Assembly (NCBI RefSeq): GCF_020921035.1 | Contig: NC_063156.1 | Coordinates: forward strand, 25,406,283-25,470,282 | Length of the DNA: 64,000 nucleotides | DNA from: Rhodamnia argentea | Lineage: Eukaryota > Streptophyta > Magnoliopsida > Myrtales > Myrtaceae | Direction of reading: 5' to 3' | Part shown: piece by piece, positions 24,780 through 35,448 of the stretch | Numbering within the stretch: position 1 is the stretch's first letter | How the letters are laid out: each line of letters begins with the position of its first letter | Made by a program: the position numbers and the translations under genes | Notes under the pieces: generated by a model | What the model was told of the DNA's origin: nothing | Databases searched by the model: none | What the model saw: the letters and a program-made list of their open reading frames with translations, nothing else

Positions 24780-25670
24780 ATTAAGATAGAGAGAGATCTT
24801 GGGAACACGTGAGACCACATGGAGGTGGCCGATTGCTGCTAAGTGCTAACCACAACTTGGAATGTCATCAACCTTCATGAGACCTTCGATTCACCCCCAC
24901 AAAACAGGAAATTAGTCAAATGATGCTTTGTTAAACTAGCATGTGCATTGGATAATTGCCACATCCTCAATCATATGTCTTCTTGACCAGTCCCACCAAA
25001 CCCCCCCTCCAACCCTCCATTAATTCTTCGAATTATGGTCAATGTTTCAAAAAAGGGCAATTTAACTGAGAGGTACTCTTCAACACCCAAAAAAAAAAAA
25101 AAAAAAAAAAAACTGAGAGGTACCCATCTTTGACATGATCCTTGTATCTCACATTGTGATTTACTATGATTGATTTCATAATAAGAAGCTTTACGGGGTT
25201 TAAAACACGTTAGTAATTTCGAAATGGATCGAGATCCTCTCGAGCAGTGTTGTTCTCGATGGTCGAGATTATGACGGGTTGGTTTGGGAAACAACTAACA
25301 TGGCACGAGCTTGAGGAGAAATAGCTCGTCTTGCCTTTCTTCCTCTAAATCGAGAAATGATCCGGACTATTTTGAAAGCGAAAATAGAGGACAACGAGAG
25401 TGGCCCGAAATAGGGAGAAGAATAATTCTGGAGATTTATGCACATGCTAAACCATGCTTAGTCGCATAATTAATTGGAGTAGGGGATCAAAGTCCATGGA
25501 CCAATGTTGCATATGTTTAAAGAAAAAAAAAAAAAACAGGTGAACGATTGAGGAACAATGGGCCAAATCTCGACCTAGGCCCTGCTCATCCTGTTTGGAT
25601 ACAGATGGAGTTGTATCCACAGATCTACTAGACCATGTCGAGATCTCATTTTCAACCATTTTAGAAAATG
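24780..25670. other. Intergenic, no gene seen
   Basis: Includes a long A-run (25090-25112). Nothing recognisable. Confidence 0.4.
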
Positions 25671-25673
25671 GAT

Positions 25674-25974
25674 AATGACACATATGGTCCTTAAACTTTG
25701 GTCCAGTATATAATGTGGTTCTCTAAACATTTATATTGTTTAATGTGGTCCTTAAACTTTTATTTTGCTCAATATAATTCCTAGATTTTTGGTACATGCT
25801 TAATGTAGTCCATGAACTATATGAAAATATTCAATGTTATCCTTTTCTTAATTCAAAATTAGGGACAATGTTTTAAATATTTTCACACAGTTCAGAAACT
25901 ACATTGAACATGTACAAAAAAAATCATACATTATATTGCATATTGGACGAAAGTTCGAGGACCATTTATGTCAT
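25674..25974. mobile_element. MITE, ~300 bp, long inverted repeat
   Basis: Left end 'aatgacacatatggtcc' then 'ttaaactttggtccagtat' pairs with the right end, whose reverse complement reads 'aatgacataaatggtcc' then 'tcgaactttcgtccaatat'. The arms extend to most of the element with 'gtagtcc/aactacatt' phrases inside. It could fold into a long hairpin. No coding capacity. Confidence 0.7.
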
Positions 25975-26568
25975 TTTCTCTTTATAAAATGAAGATGGTC
26001 CAACCAAACATGGACGATGTCTAGCATTTTGCTTGTGGTCTATATATGGTATGATCGGAAGTCCTTGCGAAATGCTCATGGAATGATCCATGAAATTGAA
26101 ATTTTCTCCTTTCCTAATGAAAATGGAGGGTTTCGTCGCGAGTGGTTGCCGATGCTTAATCGCTTTAGTTGATTAGCTTTCTCGGGACCTTCCGAGATGC
26201 CTAGAAACATCGTAAGATGCGCGGGGTTATTAGTTTCGATGGGCTCGCATGAGCCAAGACTTAAAGAATCGACGAGAATGAGGACTCGTTACGTTATCAA
26301 GGAGCCATGAGAGCATATGAAGATCAATTCTCAAAAGCACGTGACAAAGTGAACATGAGAGGCTTCTCATTTTAAAACCAAAACAAAGAGGATTAGGAGA
26401 TGGATTATGTACATAGATCACGCTTCTAAGTCGCGACCTCCTCCCTTGAATTGGGGGCTCATGTGGGCTTTTCAGAGAGGGCGCATTTGGACTTTAAATA
26501 CCGGCATGTCCAATGACCAGATGAGGCCCATGATTAACAGAATATATGGCTTTTCTACATAATATTAA

Positions 26569-27840
26569 GGGAAAAATTAAAAAAAGAGCCCAAAGTTTCC
26601 TGATTTTCTCAAATAAGGACCCAGAGTAAACTTTGTTTCAAACAAAGGCCTAAAGTATTAAAATTATTGCAAAAAAAGGCCTAATCGAAGGGCATTTATG
26701 CCCTTTACTCTTTAATTTTTTTTATGTTTTTCTTTTTTTTTCTTTCTGTTTTCCCCTCCCCTCCCTTCCCCTCCTATTCATCATCTCCCCCAGCACGTCT
26801 ACTTCGAGGGGGCTCGCTGATGCACACATCAACATTTTTTTTTTTCAACAAAGATCAACATATTTTCGAGACAAAAACGACCAAACGGAGAAGGCACCAA
26901 CTAGACGATTAAGAGTCAATTCCAAACCACCAGCCATGAAATCATCCGACCCATTAATAAAACCTTCTTGTTCAAAAATCCTAATGTCGTCGTCGTTACC
27001 GTTGCCACTCCTAAAAGAAGCAGCTCTTGCGATCTCGACCACGTGCCTCCGATTCAAGACCTTGTTTTTCCCATGAGCGAGCGCGCTGAGTCGGACCCAC
27101 CATGGCCGATCGACTTCAAGCGGCGAGAATCGAATGCCAAAATGGGATTCAGCCGCAAAAATTTGACCTTTGAAGAAGAAGAAGGGGGAAAAGCATTAAA
27201 ACTTGGTTGGTGAACGATAGTCGCAGAGCTGGGCATTTTGGGTAACGTGAGAACAGAGAGAGCAAAAGCTCTGGATTTGGTCACGATGCAAGGATCGCAG
27301 ATGGAGGTGGCATCGTCATTGGGCAGCAAGTAGCGTCGCGGCTCATACGAGTCACGGAGAGCCATTGAGCTTAATCAACATAGAGCAGCCAAGAAAGCTC
27401 AACGTTGAGGACGACAACGGCGGCGAAGTGAATGGAGTTTCACGGCACCCATGCAGCAACTAGGAGGTGTCGGTCTCACTGGATCTAATCAAGATGTTGG
27501 CGGAAGCACAAATGACACCACTCGTTTGTGGACGTGGTGACCGGTGTTGACGGCGGGAGAGGAGTCTCCGACTAGTGAAGGCGTTGGTGCAGGTCTTTTG
27601 GTGACATCCCCAAGAAGAAGACGTGCTGGGGGAGATGATGAACAGGAGGGAGGGGAGGGGGAAAAAAGAAAAAGAAAAATAGAAAAGAGAAGGCAAAAAG
27701 ATTAAACGACAAAAATGCCATTTGGCTAGGTCCCTTTTTGAATCAATTTAACCACTTTAAATCCTTGTTTGAAACGAAGTTCACTCTAAGCCCTTATTTG
27801 AGAAAACGTGACTACTTTTGGCCCTTTTTTGAAATTTTCC
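26569..27840. mobile_element. Mutator-like nonautonomous element with ~150-bp TIRs and TSD (Pack-MULE candidate)
   Basis: A 1272-bp element flanked by identical copies of ATAATATTAA (26559-26568 and 27841-27850). If the first A is counted as element, the duplication is 9 bp, the Mutator size. TIRs of about 150 bp are clear: left gggaaaaattaaaaaaag, then 'ttttctcaaataagg' and 'gtttcaaacaaagg'; the right end reversed reads ggaaaatttcaaaaaagg, then 'ttttctcaaataagg' and 'gtttcaaacaagg'. The interior (about 26880-27660) is GC-richer than the flanks and has open frames on the minus strand (27365-27054 from an ATG; 27057-26845) but no transposase. That is how Pack-MULEs carrying captured gene pieces look; I cannot name a donor gene. 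Confidence 0.8.
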
Positions 27841-27944
27841 ATAATATTAACCATGGCACCGCTTAGCTTGGACCGGCGAAGGTGCGTGGTCCGCCCATTT
27901 TACTCTTCGGGCTATTGTTACGATCAAGTGAGCTCTACATAAAG

Positions 27945-28150
27945 AAAAATTCCAAATAAAAATTTAAAGTAATATCATTTTCTCAAATAAAAGCATGAAG
28001 TGGACGTTGTTTCAAATAAGTGTTTGAAATATTCTCTTTGTTTCAAAAAATGATTTGATAAATGGCATTTTCGTCATTTATTTTTTAAATTTTTTTATTT
28101 TTTTTACTCGTTATTATTTTTTTATTTTTGTTGCCACCGGCAAGCCTTCA
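27945..28150. mobile_element. Single arm of a related Mutator-like element
   Basis: The sequence 'ttctcaaataaaagc', 'gttgtttcaaataag', 'atggcattttcgtcattta' repeats the arm order of the 26569-27840 element only about 100 bp away, followed by a GC-rich piece (28130-28260). No matching second arm was found, so it is truncated. Confidence 0.5.
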
Positions 28151-30294
28151 CCGGCCATGGCAAGGCGACCCTCAAGACCATCGACGGCGGCCTCGCCTCG
28201 ATGGCCACATGCGAGGACGACCTCGGGCGAACCTTGCCTAGGCAGGGCAAGGCCGCTCTTAGGCTCTGTTTTGATTACACGAAAAGAATAAATCGAAAAG
28301 TTATTGAATTTTTGCATGTTCCAATACGAAGGAATGTTTTTGGAATATGCAAAGATTGTGACTCGCTTTTTTAAAATTAAAAGCACACTCAAGCTCTATT
28401 TATTTCGTAAAAAATAAATGATTTTAGAAATATTTTTTAAAAATAATTATTTGGATCGCTTTACGTAAATCTTCAAATACAAATTATTATGTATAATAAA
28501 TATATTTGTATTGGTCAATAATTTCGAGTCATATAAAGGATTAGAGAGGAGGAGAATCCGACAAACAAGATGGACAAAAAACGTCGCGAAAAGCAGCAAC
28601 GACGAGAAACTTGGACACAGCTACTCCCCACGCGCCACCGGGCATTACTCGCCTCCTCCTTTCATCTGCACGGGCGCCTTCCTTCGTGGGGCCCGCGAGT
28701 GTGGTGCGGTCATCTACACTCGCGCGCGTCATTTTTGCAGCAGCAGCTGCAAGGAGAGGAGGGGAGGGATGGGGAAAATGCCTTTTTGTTTTGGGAGAGG
28801 GATGCTGGGAACTTTGGGAATGCAAATGTTGAAAGCTAATCTTGGACTTAAATTCTTCCCCCAAGATGCGCGACAATTGCTTAAAGGTGCGTTTTTCAAA
28901 GGAGATCCGGGCCAAATGCTACTTCTAAATTTCGATCACCCTTAGGACTAGGCTTTTGAGCTCCTATAAAAGCTTTTATATTTGCATTTCAATGTTTTGG
29001 AGTTTTTATATTTTAATTTATTTTACTATTCATATTTTATTTGTTGTTGCTATCGGCGAATGGGAAATTTTGTTGTTGCGTTCGATTTCATCTTGCTTAA
29101 CTAAAAATAAAAAAAAAAAGAAGACAAAGAGGGAAAAAAAGAAATTAATATGTTCTCGGATAAACCCTGAAATCGATTAACAAGATAGTAGGTTCAATAC
29201 TCTAGAGTATGCCTGGTAGATTTAATGTCCCAAAAATTGGAGAACCGATCCCAACATGATAAATTCCAGCTTCCAGATTCTAGGAGGAATCCGAATCAAT
29301 CCCGAAACCACTCATCCCTAAATTGCAGAATCAATGAGGATGATCGATGTGGCTATCGATTGTGCTGAATACAATAATCCATCTCTAGACTTGATAAATT
29401 GCATCTTTCGATTGCCAATACGTGGCTATTTTGTCATGTATGGAGCATTTTGTCCTGCACCAAGTCCTATCACCTCCTCTTGTTATTAAATGTTATGGGG
29501 TGTATATGTTCCTATCATTGCTCACGAAGGTCCAAATCATAATCTACTGATCGACAGAGCATAGGAAGAAAAGCATTTGACCGTAATTTGGATTTTTGAG
29601 CTGTCGAACTTCTTCTCTTTATCTAGTCGGGAAGTGATTGATTATTCGGAGATCAATATTGATTGCGGACAAGTCATGATATAATGAAGTTTGAAAAAAA
29701 AAAAAAAGAGTAGTGTTTGGAAAGGGAGCAGAAATCAAATCGGGCAACACTTTTTGGTCATTGGAATCCAACAAAGCAGATTCACGAAGATAAATGGAGT
29801 AGAGTATTTAAAAGAGGGACACAATCTTAAGTACGACGGTTTCCGCCGTTAGATGCGGGTCGACAAGGCAACAACGGTTCAGATCTCGGTGGGCCCCCTA
29901 CCTAGATTATCAGCCAGGTGTGCCGAGTGGGGCCCAAGCGACGGCTCCCCATCCTGCACGCTCGGGAAACAATGAGGGCCGGGGACCACGAAACACGCGC
30001 CCACGACACCGCATGGACTGACCCAAACATTCTCAAAAATTGTAAAAAATATAAAAGGTAAACAATTTTTTTTTAAAAAAAAAAAGGATGGAAAGGACAA
30101 TTTCGCTCCAGAACCTCGGACACCGAGTTCGAGATTATTTGCTGTTTTTTTTTTTTAATTTTTTTAATTTTTTGGGTTTTTTTGGGGTAAGGAGGAGTAA
30201 AATAGGGGCTTTGGGCTTCGGGGTGTCTCTGTAGATTCTGGCACGCCCCGTGCTGACGTGTTCGTCAGAAAAAGTTCATTTTTCACAGGCGCCT

Positions 30295-30327
<33 letters not shown>

Positions 30328-31463
30328 GATACTATCCTCTACTCTGCCTCGCACGCATTGGTCTCGTGTTACCGGTCAAAGTCAACCGCTCCCATTGAAT
30401 GATCCATCCAGCCCAGGTTCCAGCTTCATGACGTCATTATTATCGTTACGATTCCCTCGCTCGCTCGCTCCCCCCTTTCGTGTGACTTAGGATGATGACG
30501 ACGACCAACGTTTTTCATCATCAGTCGAACGATGGCGTTTGTCGGCTTTGCCGGTCGACCGGACTAAATAACAGCGTAAACGGGAAAGCGGTACCTCCGT
30601 AATGATACAAATAAATTGAACGGCTATTTTAAATGTCCGAATACGTTGTTGAATTCTGAAATCGAAAGGACAGAAAGAACCAAAACGTGTAATTTGAATA
30701 TATGAGGGCTTCGAAGTGGATTCGATTGCTTGCTTTTAGAATGGCGCGTGGGAATTTGTCACTTTTCATGCCCAAGCTATGTTGGAGGAACATTCACTCG
30801 AATACGTTTATTTTCGATTGTGCCATGGAAAGTGAATTTTGCTGAAAATTGTTTTCACGACAGTGTATTTTCTTTTATTTTCTTATGTTTGGCTTTATTT
30901 TGTAATTAAAGCAAATAAAGCTAGATACGATACTAGTTTTTTTTTTCCTTGGTCAAAAGGGATAAGCTAGTTTTTTTTTGTCAATGCAAAACTAGTTGTT
31001 TTTTTTCTTTTGTGGTCGAGGTCAAATACAAATTTTTTTTTTTTTTTGGTCTAATAAATACAAAACAATTTTTTTTTCTGACAATACAAAACTGGTTTTT
31101 TTTTTTTTGGTCAGAGAAAATACAAAACTAGTTGGTAGGTGGACAAAATGCTCAAACGGGTAGTAAACCTCGCACAAAAGCCAGCATTTAATGGAAAAGG
31201 TTCATGTTAACGTTAAACAACAAAAAAAATTGTGGGGCCCAACATATCCACTCTGTCACTAGAATCGGCTCCCCCGAAGCACCCCCCATTGGGGCGTCCC
31301 TCCCACGCGCCGCTTCCCAAGCAGAGACAAGACAAGAAACCTATTCCCCTCGCCTCCTCCCTCCTCGTCCTTCTCAAAATGCATGCCCTCGTCTCGTCAT
31401 TTCAGTCTAAGCACGCCTTTCTGAACACAAACTGACTGTCACTGCTCCATCAAAGATCAACCC
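28150..31463. other. Repeat-rich intergenic region upstream of MCTP
   Basis: No gene recognised. A GC-rich block at 28560-28930 has overlapping open frames in several frames, typical of composition rather than coding. 30297-30324 is (CT)n, and 30940-31130 is an AT-rich tract with four T-runs each followed by 'acaaaact' or a similar word. The MCTP promoter should lie in the last kilobase. Confidence 0.4.
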
Positions 31464-31488
31464 CTCTCTCTCTCTCTCTCTCTCTCTC
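31464..31488 (+). repeat. (CT)n tract in the MCTP leader, 4 bases before the ATG
   Basis: About 12 CT units end four bases before the start codon at 31493. CT/GA tracts in plant leaders are known targets of BPC/GAGA-binding factors; a regulatory role here is inference. Confidence 0.7.
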
Positions 31489-31492
31489 CGCC

Positions 31493-34400
31493 ATGAACAG
31501 CAACGCCGCCGGCACCACCAGTGTCTCCGGCAAGGAGAAGCTGGTCGTGGAGGTCGTGGCAGCGCACAACCTCATGCCCAAGGACGGCGAGGGCTCTTCC
31601 TCGCCCTTCGTTGAGGTCGAGTTCGACAACCAGCGGCTGCGAACTCAGGTCAAGCACAAGGACCTCAACCCCGTCTGGAACGAGCGCCTCGTCTTCCACC
31701 TAGCTGACCCCGCCGACCTCCCCTACCGCACCCTTGAGGTCAACGTCTTCAACGAGCGGAGGTCCGGCAACAGCCGCAACTTCCTCGGCAAGGTCCGGAT
31801 CTCCGGCTCCGGCGTTGCCAGGGAAGGCGAGGAGGTGGTCCAGCTCTTCACGCTGGACAAGAGGAGCCTCTTCAGTCACATCCGCGGCGAGATAACCCTC
31901 AAGCTCTACCTGTCGACGCGGGAGGAGGTGAAGAGTCAGGCGGTCAACGGTGGCGGCGGGTCGTCTGTGGTCCAGAGCAAGAGCAAGAGCAAGAAGCTGC
32001 TGCACCACCAGCCGAACCCCGCCTTGCTGTCCATGCAGCAGCAGCAGCAGAAGCTGATGCAAGAACAGAGCAAGCAGGCCCAGCAGGTGCAAACCAAGCC
32101 GGCTCAGCCCGCGGAGCCGGGCCCCGGACAGATGAAGCCGGTCGTGATAGCAGCGGCGCCGCAGCCCGTCACGGCTACGGGAGTCGGCGGCGGAGGTGGA
32201 GTTCTGGGGGCATTCTTGGGCGGTGGGTCGAGCGAGTTCTTGCTCAAAGAGACGAGGCCAAGCCTGGGCGGTGGGCCCACGAGCAAAGACAAGACGAGCT
32301 CGACCTACGACCTCGTCGAGCAAATGCAGTATCTTTACGTGAAGGTCGTGAAGGCCAAGGAGGTCTCGACGCCGTTCGGGGGTTGCAGCGAGCTGGTGGC
32401 CGAGATCAAGCTTGGGAATTACAGGGGCATCACGAAGAGGGCCGGTTCGGGTTCCAGGTCGAACGGTGTCGAGTGGGACCAAGTCTTCGCCTTTTCGAAG
32501 GATTGCATACAGTCCTCCGTCGTGGAGGTGTTTGTGAAAGAGATTAATAAAGATGAGTTCTTGGGTCGTGTCTGGTTCGATCTCAATGAAGTCCCTAAGA
32601 GAGTGCCTCCCGATAGCCCGCTGGCGCCGCAGTGGTACCGGATGGAGGACCGGAAGGGGGAGAAGGCGAAGTCCGGGGAGGTGATGATCTCCATCTGGTT
32701 CGGGACTCAGGCCGACGAGGCCTTCGCCGAGGCATGGCACTCCAAGGCGGCGAACGTGAACTTTGACGGCCTGTGCTCGATCAAGTCCAAGGTCTATCTG
32801 TCGCCGAAGCTGTGGTACCTGCGCCTGAGCGTCATCGAGGCTCAGGACATCGTTCCGGCGGAGCGGGTCCCAGCCATGGCCCGGTTCCCTGAGCTCTCCG
32901 TGAAAGCCCAGGTGGGCAACCAGTTCTTGAGGACGAGGGTTTCGCCGGCTGCGCCGAACCGGAGCCTCTCAAGCCCGTTTTGGAACGAGGACATGATGTT
33001 TGTCGTTGCAGAGCCATTCGAGGATTATTTGATCGTCTCTGTCGAGGACCGGGTTGGGCCTGGCCGTGATGAAGTCGTTGGGCGGGTGCTTCTCCCAGCT
33101 ACGGCCATAGAGAGGAGGACCGATGATAAGCCGGTGGTCTCTAGGTGGTTCAATCTTGACAACCATGGCGGCAACGCCGCCAATTCGAAGATCGTGACCA
33201 GGTTTGGTTCCAGGATCCATCTCCGCATCTCTCTTGATGGGGGTTACCATGTGCTGGATGAAGCGACTATGTATTGTAGTGATGCTAAGCCGACTGCAAA
33301 ACAGCTCTGGAAGCCTCACATCGGCGTGCTCGAAATTGGGATCCTGGGAGCCACCGGCCTCATGCCTACGAAAATCAAGGAAGGGAAGGGCGGATCGACG
33401 GATGCATACTGCGTCGCTAAGTACGGTCAGAAGTGGGTTCGGACTCGGACTGTGGTTGATAGCTTGGCGCCCAAGTGGAATGAGCAATACACTTGGGAGG
33501 TGTTCGATCCGTGCACCGTGATAACTGTCGGGGTATTCGATAATTCCCGAGTCGACAAGAACATAGCGAGCAATGCCGGCCCCAGGGATGCACGGATAGG
33601 GAAAGTAAGGATTCGGCTTTCGACGCTGGAGTCCGACCGGGTCTACACGCACTCGTATCCGCTCATGATGCTTCACAGTACGGGGGTCAAGAAAATGGGC
33701 GAGCTTCACTTGGCCGTGCGGTTCTCTTGCGCCAACATGGCCAATATGCTGCATATGTACACAATCCCATTGCTGCCGAAGATGCATTACGTGCATCCCT
33801 TGTCTGTGAACCAATTGGACAGCCTGAGATACCAGGCCATGAACGTGGTGGCATCGCGGCTGAGCCGGGCCGAGCCTCCCTTGGGGAGGGAGGTGGTTGA
33901 GTACATGCTCGACCACGACTCCCACATGTGGAGCATGAGGAGGAGCAAGGCCAACTTCTTCAGGCTGATGAGTGTTCTCTCCAGTATCGTGGCCATCAAC
34001 CGCTGGGTCGAGTCGATCCGCAATTGGCACAAGCCGGTGTACTCAGCGTTGTTCGTGGCGGTCTTCCTGTGGCTCGTTTGCTGCCCTGAGTTCATTATCC
34101 CCATCATGCTTCTATTCATGGCCTTGATGGGTCTATGGAGGTACCGCTCCCGGCCTCGCCACCCGCCGCACATGGACACCCGCCTTTCTCATGCAGAGAG
34201 CGTTTACCCCGACGAACTCGACGAGGAGTTTGACTCGTTCCCGACGAGCCGCAGCGCCGAGGTAGTGAGGATGAGGTACGACCGGCTTAGGAGTGTGGCC
34301 GGGAGGATCCAGACCGTGGTCGGGGACATGGCCACCCAGGGAGAGCGGTTCCAGGCTCTCCTGAGCTGGCGCGACCCGAGGGCGACATTCTTGTTCATAA

Positions 34401-34567
34401 TCTCCTGCCTCTTTGCCTCAGTCGGGTTTTATATGGTGCCGTTCAGGGCGGTGGTGGCTCTGTGGGGGTTGTACGCGCTGAGGCCGCCGAGGTTTCGAAG
34501 CAAAGTGCCGAGCCGAGCGCTGAGCTTCTTCAGGAGATTGCCCACAAAGGCCGATAGCTTGTTGTAG
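31493..34567 (+). CDS. MCTP: Multiple C2 domain and transmembrane region protein (four-C2 MCTP)
   Basis: A single intronless frame of 1024 residues, usual for long plant MCTPs. These proteins anchor in the ER by their C terminus and bind plasma-membrane lipids with C2 domains, tethering membranes at contact sites and plasmodesmata; relatives include FTIP1 (florigen transport) and QUIRKY. C2A covers about 17-120 (KLVVEVVAAHNLMPKDGEG), then a low-complexity linker with a Gln-rich patch (about 179-203) and Gly-rich stretches, C2B about 278-400, C2C about 440-560 and C2D about 610-740. The C-terminal PRT_C domain has two hydrophobic hairpin regions, about 850-880 (YSALFVAVFLWLVCC...) and 964-995 (ATFLFIISCLFASVGFYMV). 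Neighbourhood with a YUC8/9-type gene suggests the MCTP10 (At1g04150) orthologue; this is inference. The ATG is the first in frame, just after the CT tract. The gene is GC-rich compared with its flanks. Two long antisense frames are shadows. Confidence 0.97.
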   Translation: MNSNAAGTTSVSGKEKLVVEVVAAHNLMPKDGEGSSSPFVEVEFDNQRLRTQVKHKDLNPVWNERLVFHLADPADLPYRTLEVNVFNERRSGNSRNFLGKVRISGSGVAREGEEVVQLFTLDKRSLFSHIRGEITLKLYLSTREEVKSQAVNGGGGSSVVQSKSKSKKLLHHQPNPALLSMQQQQQKLMQEQSKQAQQVQTKPAQPAEPGPGQMKPVVIAAAPQPVTATGVGGGGGVLGAFLGGGSSEFLLKETRPSLGGGPTSKDKTSSTYDLVEQMQYLYVKVVKAKEVSTPFGGCSELVAEIKLGNYRGITKRAGSGSRSNGVEWDQVFAFSKDCIQSSVVEVFVKEINKDEFLGRVWFDLNEVPKRVPPDSPLAPQWYRMEDRKGEKAKSGEVMISIWFGTQADEAFAEAWHSKAANVNFDGLCSIKSKVYLSPKLWYLRLSVIEAQDIVPAERVPAMARFPELSVKAQVGNQFLRTRVSPAAPNRSLSSPFWNEDMMFVVAEPFEDYLIVSVEDRVGPGRDEVVGRVLLPATAIERRTDDKPVVSRWFNLDNHGGNAANSKIVTRFGSRIHLRISLDGGYHVLDEATMYCSDAKPTAKQLWKPHIGVLEIGILGATGLMPTKIKEGKGGSTDAYCVAKYGQKWVRTRTVVDSLAPKWNEQYTWEVFDPCTVITVGVFDNSRVDKNIASNAGPRDARIGKVRIRLSTLESDRVYTHSYPLMMLHSTGVKKMGELHLAVRFSCANMANMLHMYTIPLLPKMHYVHPLSVNQLDSLRYQAMNVVASRLSRAEPPLGREVVEYMLDHDSHMWSMRRSKANFFRLMSVLSSIVAINRWVESIRNWHKPVYSALFVAVFLWLVCCPEFIIPIMLLFMALMGLWRYRSRPRHPPHMDTRLSHAESVYPDELDEEFDSFPTSRSAEVVRMRYDRLRSVAGRIQTVVGDMATQGERFQALLSWRDPRATFLFIISCLFASVGFYMVPFRAVVALWGLYALRPPRFRSKVPSRALSFFRRLPTKADSLL

Positions 34568-35383
34568 TAAGCATAAAATCTAGTGGAACTTTTAGGTAAG
34601 TAGGGGATGAAGATGACGTCTAGATGTTTAGAATGGTGGTGGTGTGTGGTGAGTGAGGGGATTTAATGTGAGGTTTCCATGGGAGCATTTTGTGTGTAAT
34701 CTGGTGATGATGAACTCTTAAGATTTTTCTGCCTCCTGTAGAATTTGAGCAGTTTCCGTCATATGATAAGTCTGTGTAATCGTTCTTCTCTTTTCAAGTC
34801 CAGGGCATGATTTATTTACTCACCGAGACCATGAGAAAATATTGACCATAGGCACTGGGCCCCTTTGTTCTGGTACACAGAACGCAACTGTTTCCTTCCT
34901 TTTTTTTTTATCTTTTTTAGCTCAAATCCTTAGATGTTACACGTTGATAAGGTGCGACGTATAATGCTTATAGTCAATAACTGATTCGCAATTGAATCCC
35001 CGTCCAAAAAAACGTGGAAAAAAAGCACAATATTACAGGTGAGGCGAAAAAATGACTCGGTTTCCATCGATTTCCAGCTTATACATGGGATCGTTTCCTT
35101 TTTGCTGTGCAGGCATTACCTTCAAATTTCACGACTCGAGCTGTTCGATGATATTAAAAGCTTGATCTGTTCCGCTTATTCACCATCAGACAATGCGAAA
35201 AAAAATGTATGGTTTATCACGAAAGAAAGACCTACCATCCACTCCACGAAGTTATAGTAAACATGAGGTCAATTACAAGAAGGGCCTACGGCCAAGGTGG
35301 TCTAGCACATTCGGACGTTCAGGATTAGGAACAGTCTTTCAAACTGCAGATACATAAAAGCACTCACGCACACACGCACACGC

Positions 35384-35422
<39 letters not shown>

Positions 35423-35448
35423 TTCTCATTTTCTTTCTGCAAGAGAAT
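34568..35448. other. Convergent 3' regions of MCTP and the pfkB kinase
   Basis: The two genes end towards each other. The interval should contain both 3' UTRs. A (GA)n tract at 35388-35419 lies in the pfkB 3' UTR. No further gene. Confidence 0.55.

Noticed and set aside
28511-28945. 144-codon plus-strand open frame
   Set aside because: GC-rich block open in several frames on both strands, no recognisable domain or splice context.
31700-34030. Long antisense open frames (346 and 353 codons) on the minus strand
   Set aside because: They mirror the GC-rich MCTP coding sequence and have no family resemblance.
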